From JAOUGY01 sp963785075 (GTDB taxonomy: Bacteria > Actinomycetota > Acidimicrobiia > Spongiisociales > ZC4RG35), in contig CAWATW010000009.1 of the NCBI GenBank assembly GCA_963785075.1, positions 186,001-250,000 of the forward strand: a stretch of 64,000 nt of DNA, read 5' to 3'. Shown piece after piece: positions 34,111 to 43,381 of the stretch. Under the pieces are notes generated by a model. That model ran no database searches, was not told where the DNA came from, and saw nothing but the letters and a program-made list of their open reading frames with translations. How positions within the stretch are numbered: the stretch's first letter is position 1; each line of letters opens with the position of its first letter. Position numbers and translations under genes: made by a program.

Positions 34111-34593
34111 CGGGTCGCCTCCTCAAGTACTCGTGCGAGCTTGTCGAGTTCCTGCCTCCAGCCGGCGGCCGCACGCTCGGTCATCTCGTCGCTGTGCATG
34201 GCGTCGAGTGTGACCACGAGCCGCGTGCCTCCGGCGACCGGCTCGAGATCGACTCGGGTGTCGACCTCATACGTCTCGACCCCGGGGAGGAAGTCGACGA
34301 CATTCGTGTAGACGAGCCGGCGGTATGGAACGATCTCGACGAAGTAGATGTCCTGGGTGGTGCTGAGGGGCATGCCTTCGGTCTCCATGAAGGCCTTCAT
34401 CTCATCGGCGCTGGGCGATCATCGAGTAGCGCATCTTCCCGCCGGGCACCAGTTCCATCTCGTGGACCTCCACGCCGAAACCGTCCGGCCCCCACCACGA
34501 CTCGATTCCATCGATGGTGGTCCACAACTCCCACACCTCGGTCGGGGTGGCCTGAAAGGTACGCTCGATCTTCACGGTTCGTCGCCCGTTCAT
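34107..34593 (-). pseudogene. AHSA1/SRPBCC domain gene broken by a 1-nt frameshift
   Basis: The N-terminal half starts MNGRRTVKIERTFQATPTEV at 34593 and runs in one frame to GGKMRYSMIAQRR, then stops. The C-terminal half (EMKAFMETEGMPLSTTQDIY to the stop at 34107) is in a second frame. Joined at about 34405-34412 by removing one base, they give one normal 161-residue AHSA1-type START domain protein. These hydrophobic-cavity proteins are usually encoded beside an ArsR regulator. It may be a real mutation or an assembly error. Both flanking 4-base overlaps are kept, which favours recent damage or error. Confidence 0.8.
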
Positions 34594-34925
34594 GCGGTGT
34601 CCGTTCTGCGCCGATCCCGACGCCGTCGATCCAGTTCCCGTGCCATCCGGTCGAGTCGCTGCTCCCACAGCCGGCGGTAGTCGTCCATCCATGCATCGAT
34701 CTCCTGGAACGGCTCGGGACGCAAGGAGTACAACCTGCGCTGGCCGTCGGCTCGCACATCGACGAACCCCGCCTCATGCAGGATGCGCAGGTGTCGAGAC
34801 ACACCGCTCTGGGCGATGTCGACCTGTTCGACGAGATCGCCGACTGCGTGCTCCCCCGACTTGAGCGCATCGACGATGCGGCGTCGCGTGGGATCGGAGA
34901 GGGTCTCGAACGGGTCTCTATCCAT
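34590..34925 (-). CDS. ArsR family transcriptional regulator
   Basis: A 111-residue winged-helix repressor. DPFETLSDPTRRRIVDALKS opens the domain, and QSGVSRHLRILHEAGFVDV is the recognition helix. Metal-binding cysteines of classic ArsR/SmtB are absent, as in regulators paired with AHSA1 genes. ATG at 34925 is preferred over an upstream extension. The stop overlaps the AHSA1 start by 4 bases. The 60-base upstream region contains an AT-rich run (TATATATATA) and the inverted repeat GTTG-GATT-CAAC, a possible operator. Confidence 0.88.
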   Translation of the reverse strand: MDRDPFETLSDPTRRRIVDALKSGEHAVGDLVEQVDIAQSGVSRHLRILHEAGFVDVRADGQRRLYSLRPEPFQEIDAWMDDYRRLWEQRLDRMARELDRRRRDRRRTDTA

Positions 34926-34986
34926 AATGATGTATATATATAACGTTGGATTCAACATGGCGCAAGGGGATGAGTGCGAGGAAGGG

Positions 34987-37524
34987 TCAGGGTGCTCCTA
35001 GATACCCGAATGCTGCCCAGTCCTCGACCTCGCCGTACTCTGCGCGCGTGAGCTGCTGAGCGGCAGCCACGGCGGACGGTGGCGATGGGTCCACCTGGCC
35101 GAGCAGACCGTAGAGCGCCGACATGAAATGGGACGCAGCGTCGTCGTGGACGTTCCAACGGCTGCCCACCACACCGCGAGCGCCGGCTCTGATGAAGGCC
35201 CCGGTGAGACCGGTGAGGTCGTTGGCAGGTCCGAACGACGTGAGAGCGGAAGAGCACGCGGCCAGCGTCACGACCGGTGCTGCGGGCAGTCGCAACGCTG
35301 CGAGGTCCCGCGCCGTGATTCGATGGCGGTCGGATTGGGGATCATGAACGAGGTGGAGCGCCGAGTCGAGCGGCGACAGCGGATCGAAGCTGCCATGACA
35401 CATGAAGTGGATGTTGCTCACCTCGTCGGTCATGGCATCCAGGATGTCGCCCTTGGTCAGGCCACGCCCTCCAACGATTCTGACCTGCCCGTCGAAGGTG
35501 CCCCCGAGCACCTCGAGCTCGGCGCCGGCGGCGGTGAGATCATCGTCGAGATAGGTGACGATCAGCAGATGGTGAGAGGGCGAGTACGGCCGATCCACGA
35601 GCTCGGCGCCGAGGGAGAGCGACGGCAGGCTGAACACGATCGTACTGAGCCCGAGGGGCGCACCGTCGAGTGACGGCATCGCCTCGACCGGTACACGGCT
35701 CACCGGTCCAGGAAGACTGACCGCGAGCTGGTCGATTCCCAATGACGCCACCGATTCGGACAGGGGTTCCAGGAGGACGCGGTAGCCGGCATCCACCAGG
35801 CCGCCGAGGTTGTCGAAGAGCTCGTCTTCAGATTCGAGTGGCAGTGCGAGGTCCTCGATCGCGTCGGGATCCACCTTCCACTGGTGTGCGTCCAGCTCCA
35901 GCCCGCCCGGACCCCTCGTCACGATCAGGCCCGTGACGGTGCCGAGGGCCGCGCTCACGCACACATATGCTGTGCCATGCGGAAGCAGACGCCCGTCGAC
36001 GCTCTCCAACCGCCGGATCGCGTCATCGAGGCGAGCACGCGTCGGCGTCGACGCAGCCGCGCCCCTGTTCGTGAAGATCCCTTTGAGTGCGCGCCACTGC
36101 CACCTGAGGTTGTCTGCGGCCACCCCGGGGTTGGGGGCGTCGCCACCGCCCGGGAACGAGACCGAAGAAGCCCGAACGGTCTCGATGGCTGCCAGCGCAT
36201 TCATCGACCGTCCCTGTCGCACCTCGAGGCGAGCGAGCCGGTCGAAGACCATGCCGTACACGCCGGCGGCCTGTCGTCTACTCAGTTCGTCGACGGACCG
36301 GTCGAGTTCGTCCTGAGCGATTCCGGCTGCCCGTTCCAACGACTCTCGAGCCGTTCGCTCGTCGCCGTCGCCCTCGGCAGACACGGCCCGATTCACGAAC
36401 GTCGTCAGCTTGTTCGACCACACCCGATCGCGTTCACTCATCCGGAGCACGGACCGGAAGTCGGCGCGTGTGGTCCGGCGTTCGCCTACCGTCGGAGTCT
36501 CGAGCCCGGCGAGCACGTCCGCGCGAGATTGCCTGACGGCGGCCCGGAGCGACTTCGGCAACAAAGGTTCTCCGAGCGCTGTGTCGAAGTGGGCGAGGGC
36601 CTCCCGGCGGTCCTCGTCGGTCTGTGCGGTGACTTTGATGTAGTCACCCAGCAGATGTTCGATGCGGGCGATGTGGATCCTCGTGGCGTCACCGGCCGAC
36701 GGATCGCTTCTTCGGTGGAGGTCGAGCGCACGTTCGGCTGCCTCCCTGCCCTCTTCGTAGAGGTTCGGTCGGGCCATCAAGGCGGCGGCCACCTCGATCA
36801 TGCCGCGCGCACCGAGGCTGTACACCGCCATCGACACGTTGTGCTCGGCCAGCGCGCGAGTGGTGTCGTCGACTGCATGTTCGACGGACTCCTCATGCAC
36901 CTGGACCGCTGCAGCGCCCGCCGAGACCTGACCCGTCCGACGGAAGTACTCGCGGATCAGCTCGCCTTCGAGCCCGAGCAGGATGCACTTGCCTCCAGCC
37001 GGATAGTCGGCGTAACCGTGCAGTCGGCGAACAAAGTGTGCCTCCGGGACGAAGTACCTGACGTAGTCGGGGAGGCCAGAGGGGATCGTCACCTCTTCCT
37101 GCACCGCTTCGGCATCGGCGGCCGGGTCGACGCCCCACACCTCTTCCCCGCGCATGATGTCGCCGAACTCGGCAGGGAAGCCGGGGGCGCCCATCCCGAT
37201 CGGCGTGTACGAGGCCGACTGGCAATGTGGGCATTGGACCGCCTGGAACGTGTTCGAATGCGAGGTGTACGTCGAGTCACAGTCGTTGCAGATCGCTTCG
37301 ATCCGTATCAGGTGGCGTACGAGCCCGAGAGTTCCCGTCTCGCAGCGACGGCACGACCACCCTTGCGCCATGGCCGGCTGCCCGAAGCAGACGGTCGGGT
37401 TCAGTCGGTACTCGAAGCCACAGCCGTCGCAGCGATAGTGGATCTGTGCGTCGAGCGAGAGGGCGGACCATATCGGTTCTGCGAGGTACTCGGCAGGGAG
37501 CTGGTCGTGCCAGGATTCCATCAT
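34987..37524 (-). CDS. Zinc-ribbon and CHAT-domain protein (caspase-like protease)
   Basis: An 845-residue protein. Residues about 20-130 carry zinc-ribbon pairs: CDGCGFEYR, CRRCETG, CNDCDSTY and CPHCQS. Residues 180-560 are helical repeats, TPR-like. The C-terminal 300 residues are a CHAT domain with the catalytic dyad in IHFMCHGSFD (His710) and VVTLAACSSA (Cys757), followed by the typical FIRAGARGVVGSRWNV. CHAT proteases are caspase relatives that cleave partner proteins, several of them in phage defence or programmed cell death. The start lies 7 bases after the DUF900 hydrolase gene stop, so the two are one operon. The target is unknown. Confidence 0.85.
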   Translation of the reverse strand: MMESWHDQLPAEYLAEPIWSALSLDAQIHYRCDGCGFEYRLNPTVCFGQPAMAQGWSCRRCETGTLGLVRHLIRIEAICNDCDSTYTSHSNTFQAVQCPHCQSASYTPIGMGAPGFPAEFGDIMRGEEVWGVDPAADAEAVQEEVTIPSGLPDYVRYFVPEAHFVRRLHGYADYPAGGKCILLGLEGELIREYFRRTGQVSAGAAAVQVHEESVEHAVDDTTRALAEHNVSMAVYSLGARGMIEVAAALMARPNLYEEGREAAERALDLHRRSDPSAGDATRIHIARIEHLLGDYIKVTAQTDEDRREALAHFDTALGEPLLPKSLRAAVRQSRADVLAGLETPTVGERRTTRADFRSVLRMSERDRVWSNKLTTFVNRAVSAEGDGDERTARESLERAAGIAQDELDRSVDELSRRQAAGVYGMVFDRLARLEVRQGRSMNALAAIETVRASSVSFPGGGDAPNPGVAADNLRWQWRALKGIFTNRGAAASTPTRARLDDAIRRLESVDGRLLPHGTAYVCVSAALGTVTGLIVTRGPGGLELDAHQWKVDPDAIEDLALPLESEDELFDNLGGLVDAGYRVLLEPLSESVASLGIDQLAVSLPGPVSRVPVEAMPSLDGAPLGLSTIVFSLPSLSLGAELVDRPYSPSHHLLIVTYLDDDLTAAGAELEVLGGTFDGQVRIVGGRGLTKGDILDAMTDEVSNIHFMCHGSFDPLSPLDSALHLVHDPQSDRHRITARDLAALRLPAAPVVTLAACSSALTSFGPANDLTGLTGAFIRAGARGVVGSRWNVHDDAASHFMSALYGLLGQVDPSPPSAVAAAQQLTRAEYGEVEDWAAFGYLGAP

Positions 37525-37531
37525 GACGTGG

Positions 37532-38788
37532 TCAGTCGGCCGCGAATCGCCAGTAGGAGCCTGCTGCCGTCGCCTCTTCGCGAAGACCGAAGCGATCACC
37601 CGGACCGCTGTTCGTACGCATCAGCGAATACACGTCCGAAAGAATCGATCGGTTGTCTCCGACATAGGCGTGACCCATCAGGTCGGTGTCGAGCCCGGTG
37701 GCGTCGATCGTGTCGACTCCGCCCACGATCACGGGCCCTGCGCCCGGGTCACCTGCGCGCGGGTACTTGTGGACGAGCTCCGATGCGGCGAGCGCCTTGT
37801 CACGAGACGACGCATACAGGGTGAACCGACGCGCCCGCTGCGCGAACTTGCCGGCGAGCACCTTGAAGCGCTCCGCATCGATGTCGGGAGCGGCGAAGAC
37901 GATCTGGCCGACCGACGCTCCCTCGGCACCGGCGAGGAAATCGACCGACCCGAACACCTCGGCGAGCGTGCGGTTGCCCATGCTGTGAGCGATCACATGG
38001 ACGTGGGTGAGGCCGAGGTCCGCGACGCAGGAACGCATGAACGATCGGAAGTGTCCCTCTGCCCATTGAGCGTTGCCGCCGTCCGTCTCGTAGCGGAGTA
38101 CCTTGCCTTCGGAGGGCCACGAGAAGAGCAGCGGCACACCGCCGAAATCGAGGTCGTAGGCGATCTGAGCTGCGCGGCGCGCCGCAGCGGCGAATCCAAC
38201 GTTGTAGCCATGGACGAAGACGAGCCCCGTCTCGTCGCCTGCCACAGATCGTGCCGAGGCGATGAACTGCTCGAGTTCCATCGGGGACAGGTCGAGAAGC
38301 ATCACGTGCTTCTCGGGATTCTGGCGAAACTGGAGCTTCCAGAAGCGGGGACGCTCCAGATTGCCCATTCGGTGGTCGTCTGGAATGGCGACTCTCACGA
38401 CTCCGAGTTGGAGTTCCTGACCTCGATTGCCCGTGAAGTAGTCATCGGGCTCGGCTGATTCGGACGGCGCTCGGTCAGTTCCGTAATGCACCGGCACGAC
38501 GGAATACCGGACACGAGGCTGCGGGGCGAACGACTCGAGGTCCGGCACCCCGGTCGAACGACGGGGCCGGAGCTTCCGAGCCAGCCTCTGGACCTCCTTC
38601 CACACCTCGCCGAGAGGAGAGAGGAGCTGTTCGACTCGTGATCGAGCATCGACGGCTCCTCCGGCCTCGAGCGCTCGGAGAACGCTCGCGAGTTCCGGTT
38701 CGATCTCGGGCCACGCCGCGCCGGCGGCTCGCTCGAGGTCGTGCCATCGTTGGGCGATCGCCTCGTGGAGCGCTTCATCCTGGTTCAT
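37532..38788 (-). CDS. DUF900-type alpha/beta hydrolase
   Basis: A 418-residue protein starting MNQDEALHEA at 38788, with AGGAGG seven bases upstream. Residues 1-75 form an all-helical segment. The hydrolase domain starts near residue 95 (SVVPVHYGTDRAP). GLVFVHGYNVGFAAAARRAA is the oxyanion strand, AHSMGNR holds nucleophile Ser269, APDID about residue 302 the acid, and MGHAYVGD His373 the base. DUF900 enzymes are lipase- or esterase-like and often occur with toxin- or defence-type partners. It is the first gene of the operon with the CHAT protein. The helical N-terminus could be a docking domain. Confidence 0.85.
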   Translation of the reverse strand: MNQDEALHEAIAQRWHDLERAAGAAWPEIEPELASVLRALEAGGAVDARSRVEQLLSPLGEVWKEVQRLARKLRPRRSTGVPDLESFAPQPRVRYSVVPVHYGTDRAPSESAEPDDYFTGNRGQELQLGVVRVAIPDDHRMGNLERPRFWKLQFRQNPEKHVMLLDLSPMELEQFIASARSVAGDETGLVFVHGYNVGFAAAARRAAQIAYDLDFGGVPLLFSWPSEGKVLRYETDGGNAQWAEGHFRSFMRSCVADLGLTHVHVIAHSMGNRTLAEVFGSVDFLAGAEGASVGQIVFAAPDIDAERFKVLAGKFAQRARRFTLYASSRDKALAASELVHKYPRAGDPGAGPVIVGGVDTIDATGLDTDLMGHAYVGDNRSILSDVYSLMRTNSGPGDRFGLREEATAAGSYWRFAAD

Positions 38789-38901
38789 CCGGCACCTCCT
38801 CTCGAATGAGAGATCGTCGGTGCGACCCGAATACGCCGGCGCAACCGAGCCTACGCGCACGGACTCTCGGTGGCCCGTTCGAGTCTATATCGTTGGTCGC
38901 C

Positions 38902-39816
38902 ATGCTGATCGGCCTCGTCGCCAACCCGTCTTCCTCGAAGGACATCCGCCGGCTGACCGGGTTGGCACGCGTCATAGATATCGAGGAGAAGGCCAACCTT
39001 GTCGCCCGACTCCTGGTCGGAATCGGTTCGGTCGCCGGTGTCGGGGTGATGGCGCTCGAGGATTCCGCGGGACTCGTGAGGCGCGCCATCCGGCTGGCAG
39101 GGGCGGCGGGTGCCGCAGTCGACTTCCTCGACCTGGAGGCCGAAGGCGTCGAATCCGACACCCGGCGTGCGGCCGCGCGCCTGGCCGACTGCGCCGCCGC
39201 CATCGTGACCGTGGGCGGAGACGGAACGGTGAGGGCGGCGGCCGAAGGTTGGCCGGAGGCTCCACTCGTGCCCTTGGCCGCAGGCACGAACAACGCCTTC
39301 GCCCTCACCGACGAACCCACGGTGGTGGGCCTGGCGACGGCGCTTGCCGTGACGAGCAGACCGGGGGCGTTCACACCGACCACGGCAGTCGAGATCGACA
39401 CCACCGCGGGAACCGCGATCGCTGTGATCGATGCAGTCACGGTTCGCGACCGGTGGGTTGGCTCGGGGGCGATCTGGGAGCCGGCATCGCTCGTGGAAGG
39501 GCTCGTCACGTCGTCGCGACGAACCGCCGTGGGGATTGCCTCGGTGAGCGCAGCTCTCGGTCCGCTGGCCTCGGGACACGCCCGCCTCATACGATTCGGA
39601 GGCGCACGGTCGGTGCGGGCCGTCTTCGGGCCGGGCGCCGTACTCGATGTGCCGGTGGACGATCACGACGACCTTCCGCTGGGCACCCAGGTGAAGCTCG
39701 ATGCCTCGGCTGGCCTCGTGGCGCTCGATGGTGAACGACGCCTTCCAGCATCTGGCGCGGCCGCTCGTGTCGTTCCCGGCCCCAGGGTCATCGACCTGGC
39801 AGCGGCATTTTCCTGA
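38902..39816 (+). CDS. ATP-NAD kinase-like protein (AcoX family)
   Basis: A 304-residue protein with the NAD kinase fold. It starts MLIGLVANPSSSKDIRRLTG; the nucleotide loop is IVTVGGDGTVRA, and PLVPLAAGTNNAFAL matches the second conserved block. AcoX-type members stand at the head of acetoin dehydrogenase operons (acoXABC), as here: E1-alpha, E1-beta and E2 genes follow. The biochemical role of AcoX is unproven. This context, rather than a catalytic argument, supports the name. ATG at 38902 fits family length. Confidence 0.8.
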   Translation: MLIGLVANPSSSKDIRRLTGLARVIDIEEKANLVARLLVGIGSVAGVGVMALEDSAGLVRRAIRLAGAAGAAVDFLDLEAEGVESDTRRAAARLADCAAAIVTVGGDGTVRAAAEGWPEAPLVPLAAGTNNAFALTDEPTVVGLATALAVTSRPGAFTPTTAVEIDTTAGTAIAVIDAVTVRDRWVGSGAIWEPASLVEGLVTSSRRTAVGIASVSAALGPLASGHARLIRFGGARSVRAVFGPGAVLDVPVDDHDDLPLGTQVKLDASAGLVALDGERRLPASGAAARVVPGPRVIDLAAAFS

Positions 39817-39913
39817 TCCTGGGCACATGCTCCCGTGGGGCCGCGTAGGTTTGATGATGTTCACGGGAAGGCCGAGCCGCCCCAGGCTCGCACCCCAGAA
39901 AGGAGGTCGACCC

Positions 39914-40918
39914 ATGGACATCCCTCGGGAGCACTTGGTCGACATGTACGAGACCATGGTCAAGATCCGCAGATTCGAGGAGCGGATCAGAGAGCTCTAC
40001 TTCGCCGACAAGCTCCCCGCCTTCGACATCGCCGCCGGGCTGATTCCGGGTGAGATGCATCTCGCCGCCGGCCAGGAGCCGGTGGCCGTGGGAATGCGAC
40101 CCCACCTGAAGTCGGGCGACGCGATCACGGCGACCCATCGTCCGCACCACGTCGCCATCGCCCAAGGCGTCGATCTGAACAAGATGGCGGCCGAGATCTT
40201 CGGTCGTGAGACCGGGCTCGGCAAGGGCAAGGGCGGGCACATGCACCTGTTCTCGGTCGAGCCGAGCTTCGGCTGCTCCGGGATCATCGGTGAAGGCATG
40301 CCGGTGGCGGTGGGAGCAGCCATGGCCCTCAAGCACCGAGGCACCGACAACGTTGCGCTGTCGTTCTTCGGTGAGGGCGCAGCCAACCAGGGGGCGTTTC
40401 ACGAGTCGATCAACCTGGCAGCCCTGTGGACCCTGCCGGTGGTGTTCGTGTGCGAGGACAACGCGTACGCGATCTCGGTTCCCAAGACCGCATCGACGGC
40501 GATCGCCGACAACAGCGACCGCGCTTCGGCATACGGAATCCCCGGCGTACTCGTCACAGAGAACGATCCCGTGGCTGTCTACGAGGTCATGGGCGAGGCG
40601 ATCGCCCGTGCCAGGCGCGGTGACGGACCGAGCCTCGTCGAGGTGAAGACCGACCGGCTGTGGGGCCACTTCGAAGGTGATGCCGACGCCTATCGCTCCG
40701 ACGACTTCAAGACCGACATGAACGAACGCGACCCGATGACCACCTACGGCAAGCGGCTGATCGATGAGGGCATCCTCAACGAGGCGGACATGGCGGACAT
40801 CCAGCAGCGGATGCACGCCGAAGTCGAAGGCGCCATCGCCTTTGCGATGAACAGCCCGTACCCGGCTCCGGAAGCCGCCCTTCAGGATGTGTTCGCAGGA
40901 AGGACGGTGACGCTGTGA
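39914..40918 (+). CDS. 2-oxoacid/acetoin dehydrogenase E1 component, alpha subunit
   Basis: A 334-residue thiamine-diphosphate enzyme. The pattern GEMHLAAGQEPVAVGM, THRPHHVAIAQGVD and GKGKGGHMHLFS is that of acetoin/pyruvate dehydrogenase alpha chains, and GEGAANQGAFHESIN to VVFVCEDN is the TPP-binding motif. With the beta chain it decarboxylates a 2-oxo acid or cleaves acetoin and passes the acyl group to E2 lipoamide. An AcoX-type neighbour points to acetoin, while pyruvate remains possible. A strong AGGAGG precedes ATG at 39914. The stop overlaps the beta gene by 4 bases (GTGA). Confidence 0.9.
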   Translation: MDIPREHLVDMYETMVKIRRFEERIRELYFADKLPAFDIAAGLIPGEMHLAAGQEPVAVGMRPHLKSGDAITATHRPHHVAIAQGVDLNKMAAEIFGRETGLGKGKGGHMHLFSVEPSFGCSGIIGEGMPVAVGAAMALKHRGTDNVALSFFGEGAANQGAFHESINLAALWTLPVVFVCEDNAYAISVPKTASTAIADNSDRASAYGIPGVLVTENDPVAVYEVMGEAIARARRGDGPSLVEVKTDRLWGHFEGDADAYRSDDFKTDMNERDPMTTYGKRLIDEGILNEADMADIQQRMHAEVEGAIAFAMNSPYPAPEAALQDVFAGRTVTL

Positions 40919-41937
40919 CCACCACCACCGAACGCAAGCTCACCACCCAGAAGGCCATCGCCGAAGCCATCGCCCAGGAGATGGATCACGATCCGTCGGT
41001 CTTCGTGATGGGCGAGGACGTCGGCGTGTACGGCGGCATCTTCGGCGCCACCGAAGGGCTGTTGGATCGGTTCGGCCCCGACCGGATCAAGGACACACCC
41101 ATATCCGAGACGGCCTTCATCGGCGCTGCCATCGGTGCTGCCACCCATGGCATGCGACCGATCGTCGAGCTGATGTTCGTCGACTTCTTCGGCGTGTGTA
41201 TGGATCAGATCTACAACAACATGGCCAAGATCCACTACTTCAGTGGGGGCAACGTCAAGGTGCCGATGGTGCTCACCACTGCGGTGGGCGGAGGTTATTC
41301 CGACGCCGGGCAGCACTCGCAGACCCTGTGGGGCACGTTCGCCCATCTGCCGGGCATGAAAGTCGTCGCCCCGTCGAACCCGTATGACGCCAAGGGACTG
41401 ATGATCTCGGCGATCCGCGACGACAATCCCGTCGTCTACATGTTCCACAAGGGCGTGTTGGGGTTGGGCTGGATGACCAACAACCCACGGGCCACCGGCG
41501 TGGTTCCGGAAGCTCCGTACGAGGTGCCCATCGGTAAGGCGGCGGTTGCCCGTGAGGGCTCCGACCTGACGATCGTGACGGTGGGGCTGTCGGTGCACAA
41601 GGCGCTCGACGCCGCCGAACGGCTCGCCGGTGACGGTATCGACGCCGAGGTGATCGATCTGCGGTCGCTGGTTCCCCTCGACCGTGAGGCGATCTGCGCC
41701 AGCGTCGAGAAGACCCACCGGCTTCTGGTCGTGGACGAGGACTATCAGAGCTTCGGCATGACCGGCGAGGTGATAACCACGGTGATCGAAGGCGCCTTCG
41801 ACTACCTCGATGCGCCGCCGGTTCGGGTGGCGACGCCCGACATCCCGATCCCGTACAGCCATCCGCTCGAGGAGTGGGCGTTGCCCTCGGTGGATCGGAT
41901 CGCCGAAGCGGCGTCGGCCATGCTGGTGGCGGGCTGA
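40915..41937 (+). CDS. 2-oxoacid/acetoin dehydrogenase E1 component, beta subunit
   Basis: A 340-residue transketolase-like subunit that binds TPP pyrimidine. KAIAEAIAQEMDHDPSVFVM opens it, GEDVGVYGGIFGATEGL is the conserved start of the PYR domain, and the C-terminal transketolase domain has VIDLRSLVPLDREAI and VVDEDYQSFGMTGEV. GTG start at 40915 overlaps the alpha gene stop by 4 bases. A degraded copy of the same kind of gene lies at 50573-51098. No E3 (lipoamide dehydrogenase) gene is in the window. Confidence 0.92.
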   Translation: MTTTTERKLTTQKAIAEAIAQEMDHDPSVFVMGEDVGVYGGIFGATEGLLDRFGPDRIKDTPISETAFIGAAIGAATHGMRPIVELMFVDFFGVCMDQIYNNMAKIHYFSGGNVKVPMVLTTAVGGGYSDAGQHSQTLWGTFAHLPGMKVVAPSNPYDAKGLMISAIRDDNPVVYMFHKGVLGLGWMTNNPRATGVVPEAPYEVPIGKAAVAREGSDLTIVTVGLSVHKALDAAERLAGDGIDAEVIDLRSLVPLDREAICASVEKTHRLLVVDEDYQSFGMTGEVITTVIEGAFDYLDAPPVRVATPDIPIPYSHPLEEWALPSVDRIAEAASAMLVAG

Positions 41938-41943
41938 TCCGAG

Positions 41944-42958
41944 ATGCGGATCGATGTTCTCATGCCGGTGATCACCGCCGAGGGAGAGGAGGCGGTGGTC
42001 ACGGCGTGGTTCGTCGACGAGGGCGGAGCGTGCACGGCCGGTCAGCTGGTGGCCGAGGTCCAGGCCGAGAAGGTGTCCGACGAAGTGTTCGCGCCCGAGG
42101 CGGGCCATGTGGTGGACAGGGTCGCCATCGGCGACCCGATCCACCAGGGCAGGCCGATCTGCTCGGTGGTGGACGAGGTGGCGACGTACGGCGCCAGCAC
42201 CCTCTACTGCCGCTCCACCCATCAAGGCCTCACCGGCGGCCAAACGTGTGGCACGAGAGCTGGGTGTGGATCTGGTGAGTCTCACAGGCACCGGACCGGA
42301 TGGCCGAATCACCGAGGAAGACGTGCGGAATTCCGGAGGCGGCGGGACGAGCGGAACGTTGCGCTCGGTGATCGCCCGCAACATGCGGCGCAGTCATTCC
42401 GAAACCGTCCCGGTCACGTTGTTCACGACCGTCGAGCTGGGGGCCGACATCCCGGGCCGGCTCACTGCTCGCGTCGTGAAGGCGGTCTCGTTTGCCCTTC
42501 CTGGCCATCCCATGTTGAACGGCCGCCGCGAAGGTGACGGCTTTGTTCCATCGCCCACGGTGAACATCTCGCTGGCGATCCAGACCGAGGAGGGACTGGC
42601 GGCGCCGGTGATCCACGAGGTGGGCGACAAGTCGGTCGACGAGATCGCCGCCGTCGTCGGCGACCTGGCAGAACGGGCCCGCAGCAAACACCTGACCGCC
42701 GCCGACTACGAGGGCGGGACGTTCTCGATCACCAACCTCGGCAACTACGGCATCGACGGCTTCACACCGGTGATCAACCTCCCGGAGGTCGCGATCCTCG
42801 GCATCGGCGCCGCCCGTCCCGTCCCCGTCATCGATCCGGACGGCATGGTCACGGTGGGCAACCAGATGGTCCTGTCGCTCACCTTCGACCACGCATTCAT
42901 CGACGGAGCTCCGGCCGCCGAGTTCCTCCAAGAAGTCGCCAACCATCTGACCCCCTGA
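41944..42958 (+). pseudogene. Dihydrolipoamide acyltransferase E2 with a 1-nt frameshift after the lipoyl domain
   Basis: The lipoyl domain is in one frame: ATG at 41944, MRIDVLMPVITAEGEEAVV, with lipoyl-Lys in AEVQAEKVSDEV. After about residue 80 (DEVAT) the sense moves to the next frame: KASPAAKRVARELGV is the E3-binding domain (GTGPDGRITEEDV follows), and the acyltransferase core ends with catalytic TFDHAFIDGAPAAEF. One extra base near 42185-42195, in the alanine/proline linker, explains it. If corrected, the product is about 337 residues, a short E2. If real, the complex would lose its swinging arm. The palindrome at 42959 begins right after the stop. Confidence 0.8.
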
Positions 42959-43023
42959 CCGGACGGGTTTTCGCGCACAAAACGTGCGTTATTCACGCCT
43001 TTTGTGCGCGAAAACCCGTCCGG
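42959..43023. repeat. Long palindrome, copy 2 of the dispersed hairpin family
   Basis: A 65-base inverted repeat with outer arms CCGGACGGG and CCCGTCCGG, inner arms beginning GTTTTCGCGCACAAAA and a TTATTCACG centre. It starts at the base after the E2 stop codon and ends 64 bases before the next gene, so it can act as a terminator here. Its reverse complement aligns with 12891-12939 over about 49 bases, with compensating changes on both arms. Confidence 0.82.
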
Positions 43024-43087
43024 GGACGCCCAACGGCCCTGGCGCGGCCTGCGGCGACGGCCCAAATTGTCTCTTGGAGGTGCTGTG

Positions 43088-43381
43088 ATGTTCACGACAG
43101 ACGATGCCAAGGCCGCCGTCGACTCGATCGGATTCGACCTCGAGAAGGAAGGCATCACTGTCGATGCCTTGACCGCCGGCATGAACGTGGAACTCGAGCA
43201 CGGGACCCGGTTCCCCGACCTCGACGTGACAAGCGACGATCCCGTGGTGACGGCCAAGATCGCCCTCGCCCACCTGCGGGAGTTTGCCGACTACTACGAG
43301 CGACTGGAGCGGATGGAGGCCGAAGGCGAGGCGGCTGCAATCGCGGCGTTCGCCGCCGACAGCGATCTCGGCATCATGTAG
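43088..43381 (+). CDS. DUF5661 family protein
   Basis: A 97-residue protein. KAAVDSIGFDLEKEGITVDAL, NVELEHGTRF and IALAHLREFADYYERLERME match the small DUF5661 family, which is helical and frequent in actinobacteria and halophilic archaea. The function is unknown. GGAGG lies seven bases before ATG at 43088, and GTG at 43085 is an alternative. It stands alone between the palindrome and the decarboxylase gene. Confidence 0.8.
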   Translation: MFTTDDAKAAVDSIGFDLEKEGITVDALTAGMNVELEHGTRFPDLDVTSDDPVVTAKIALAHLREFADYYERLERMEAEGEAAAIAAFAADSDLGIM

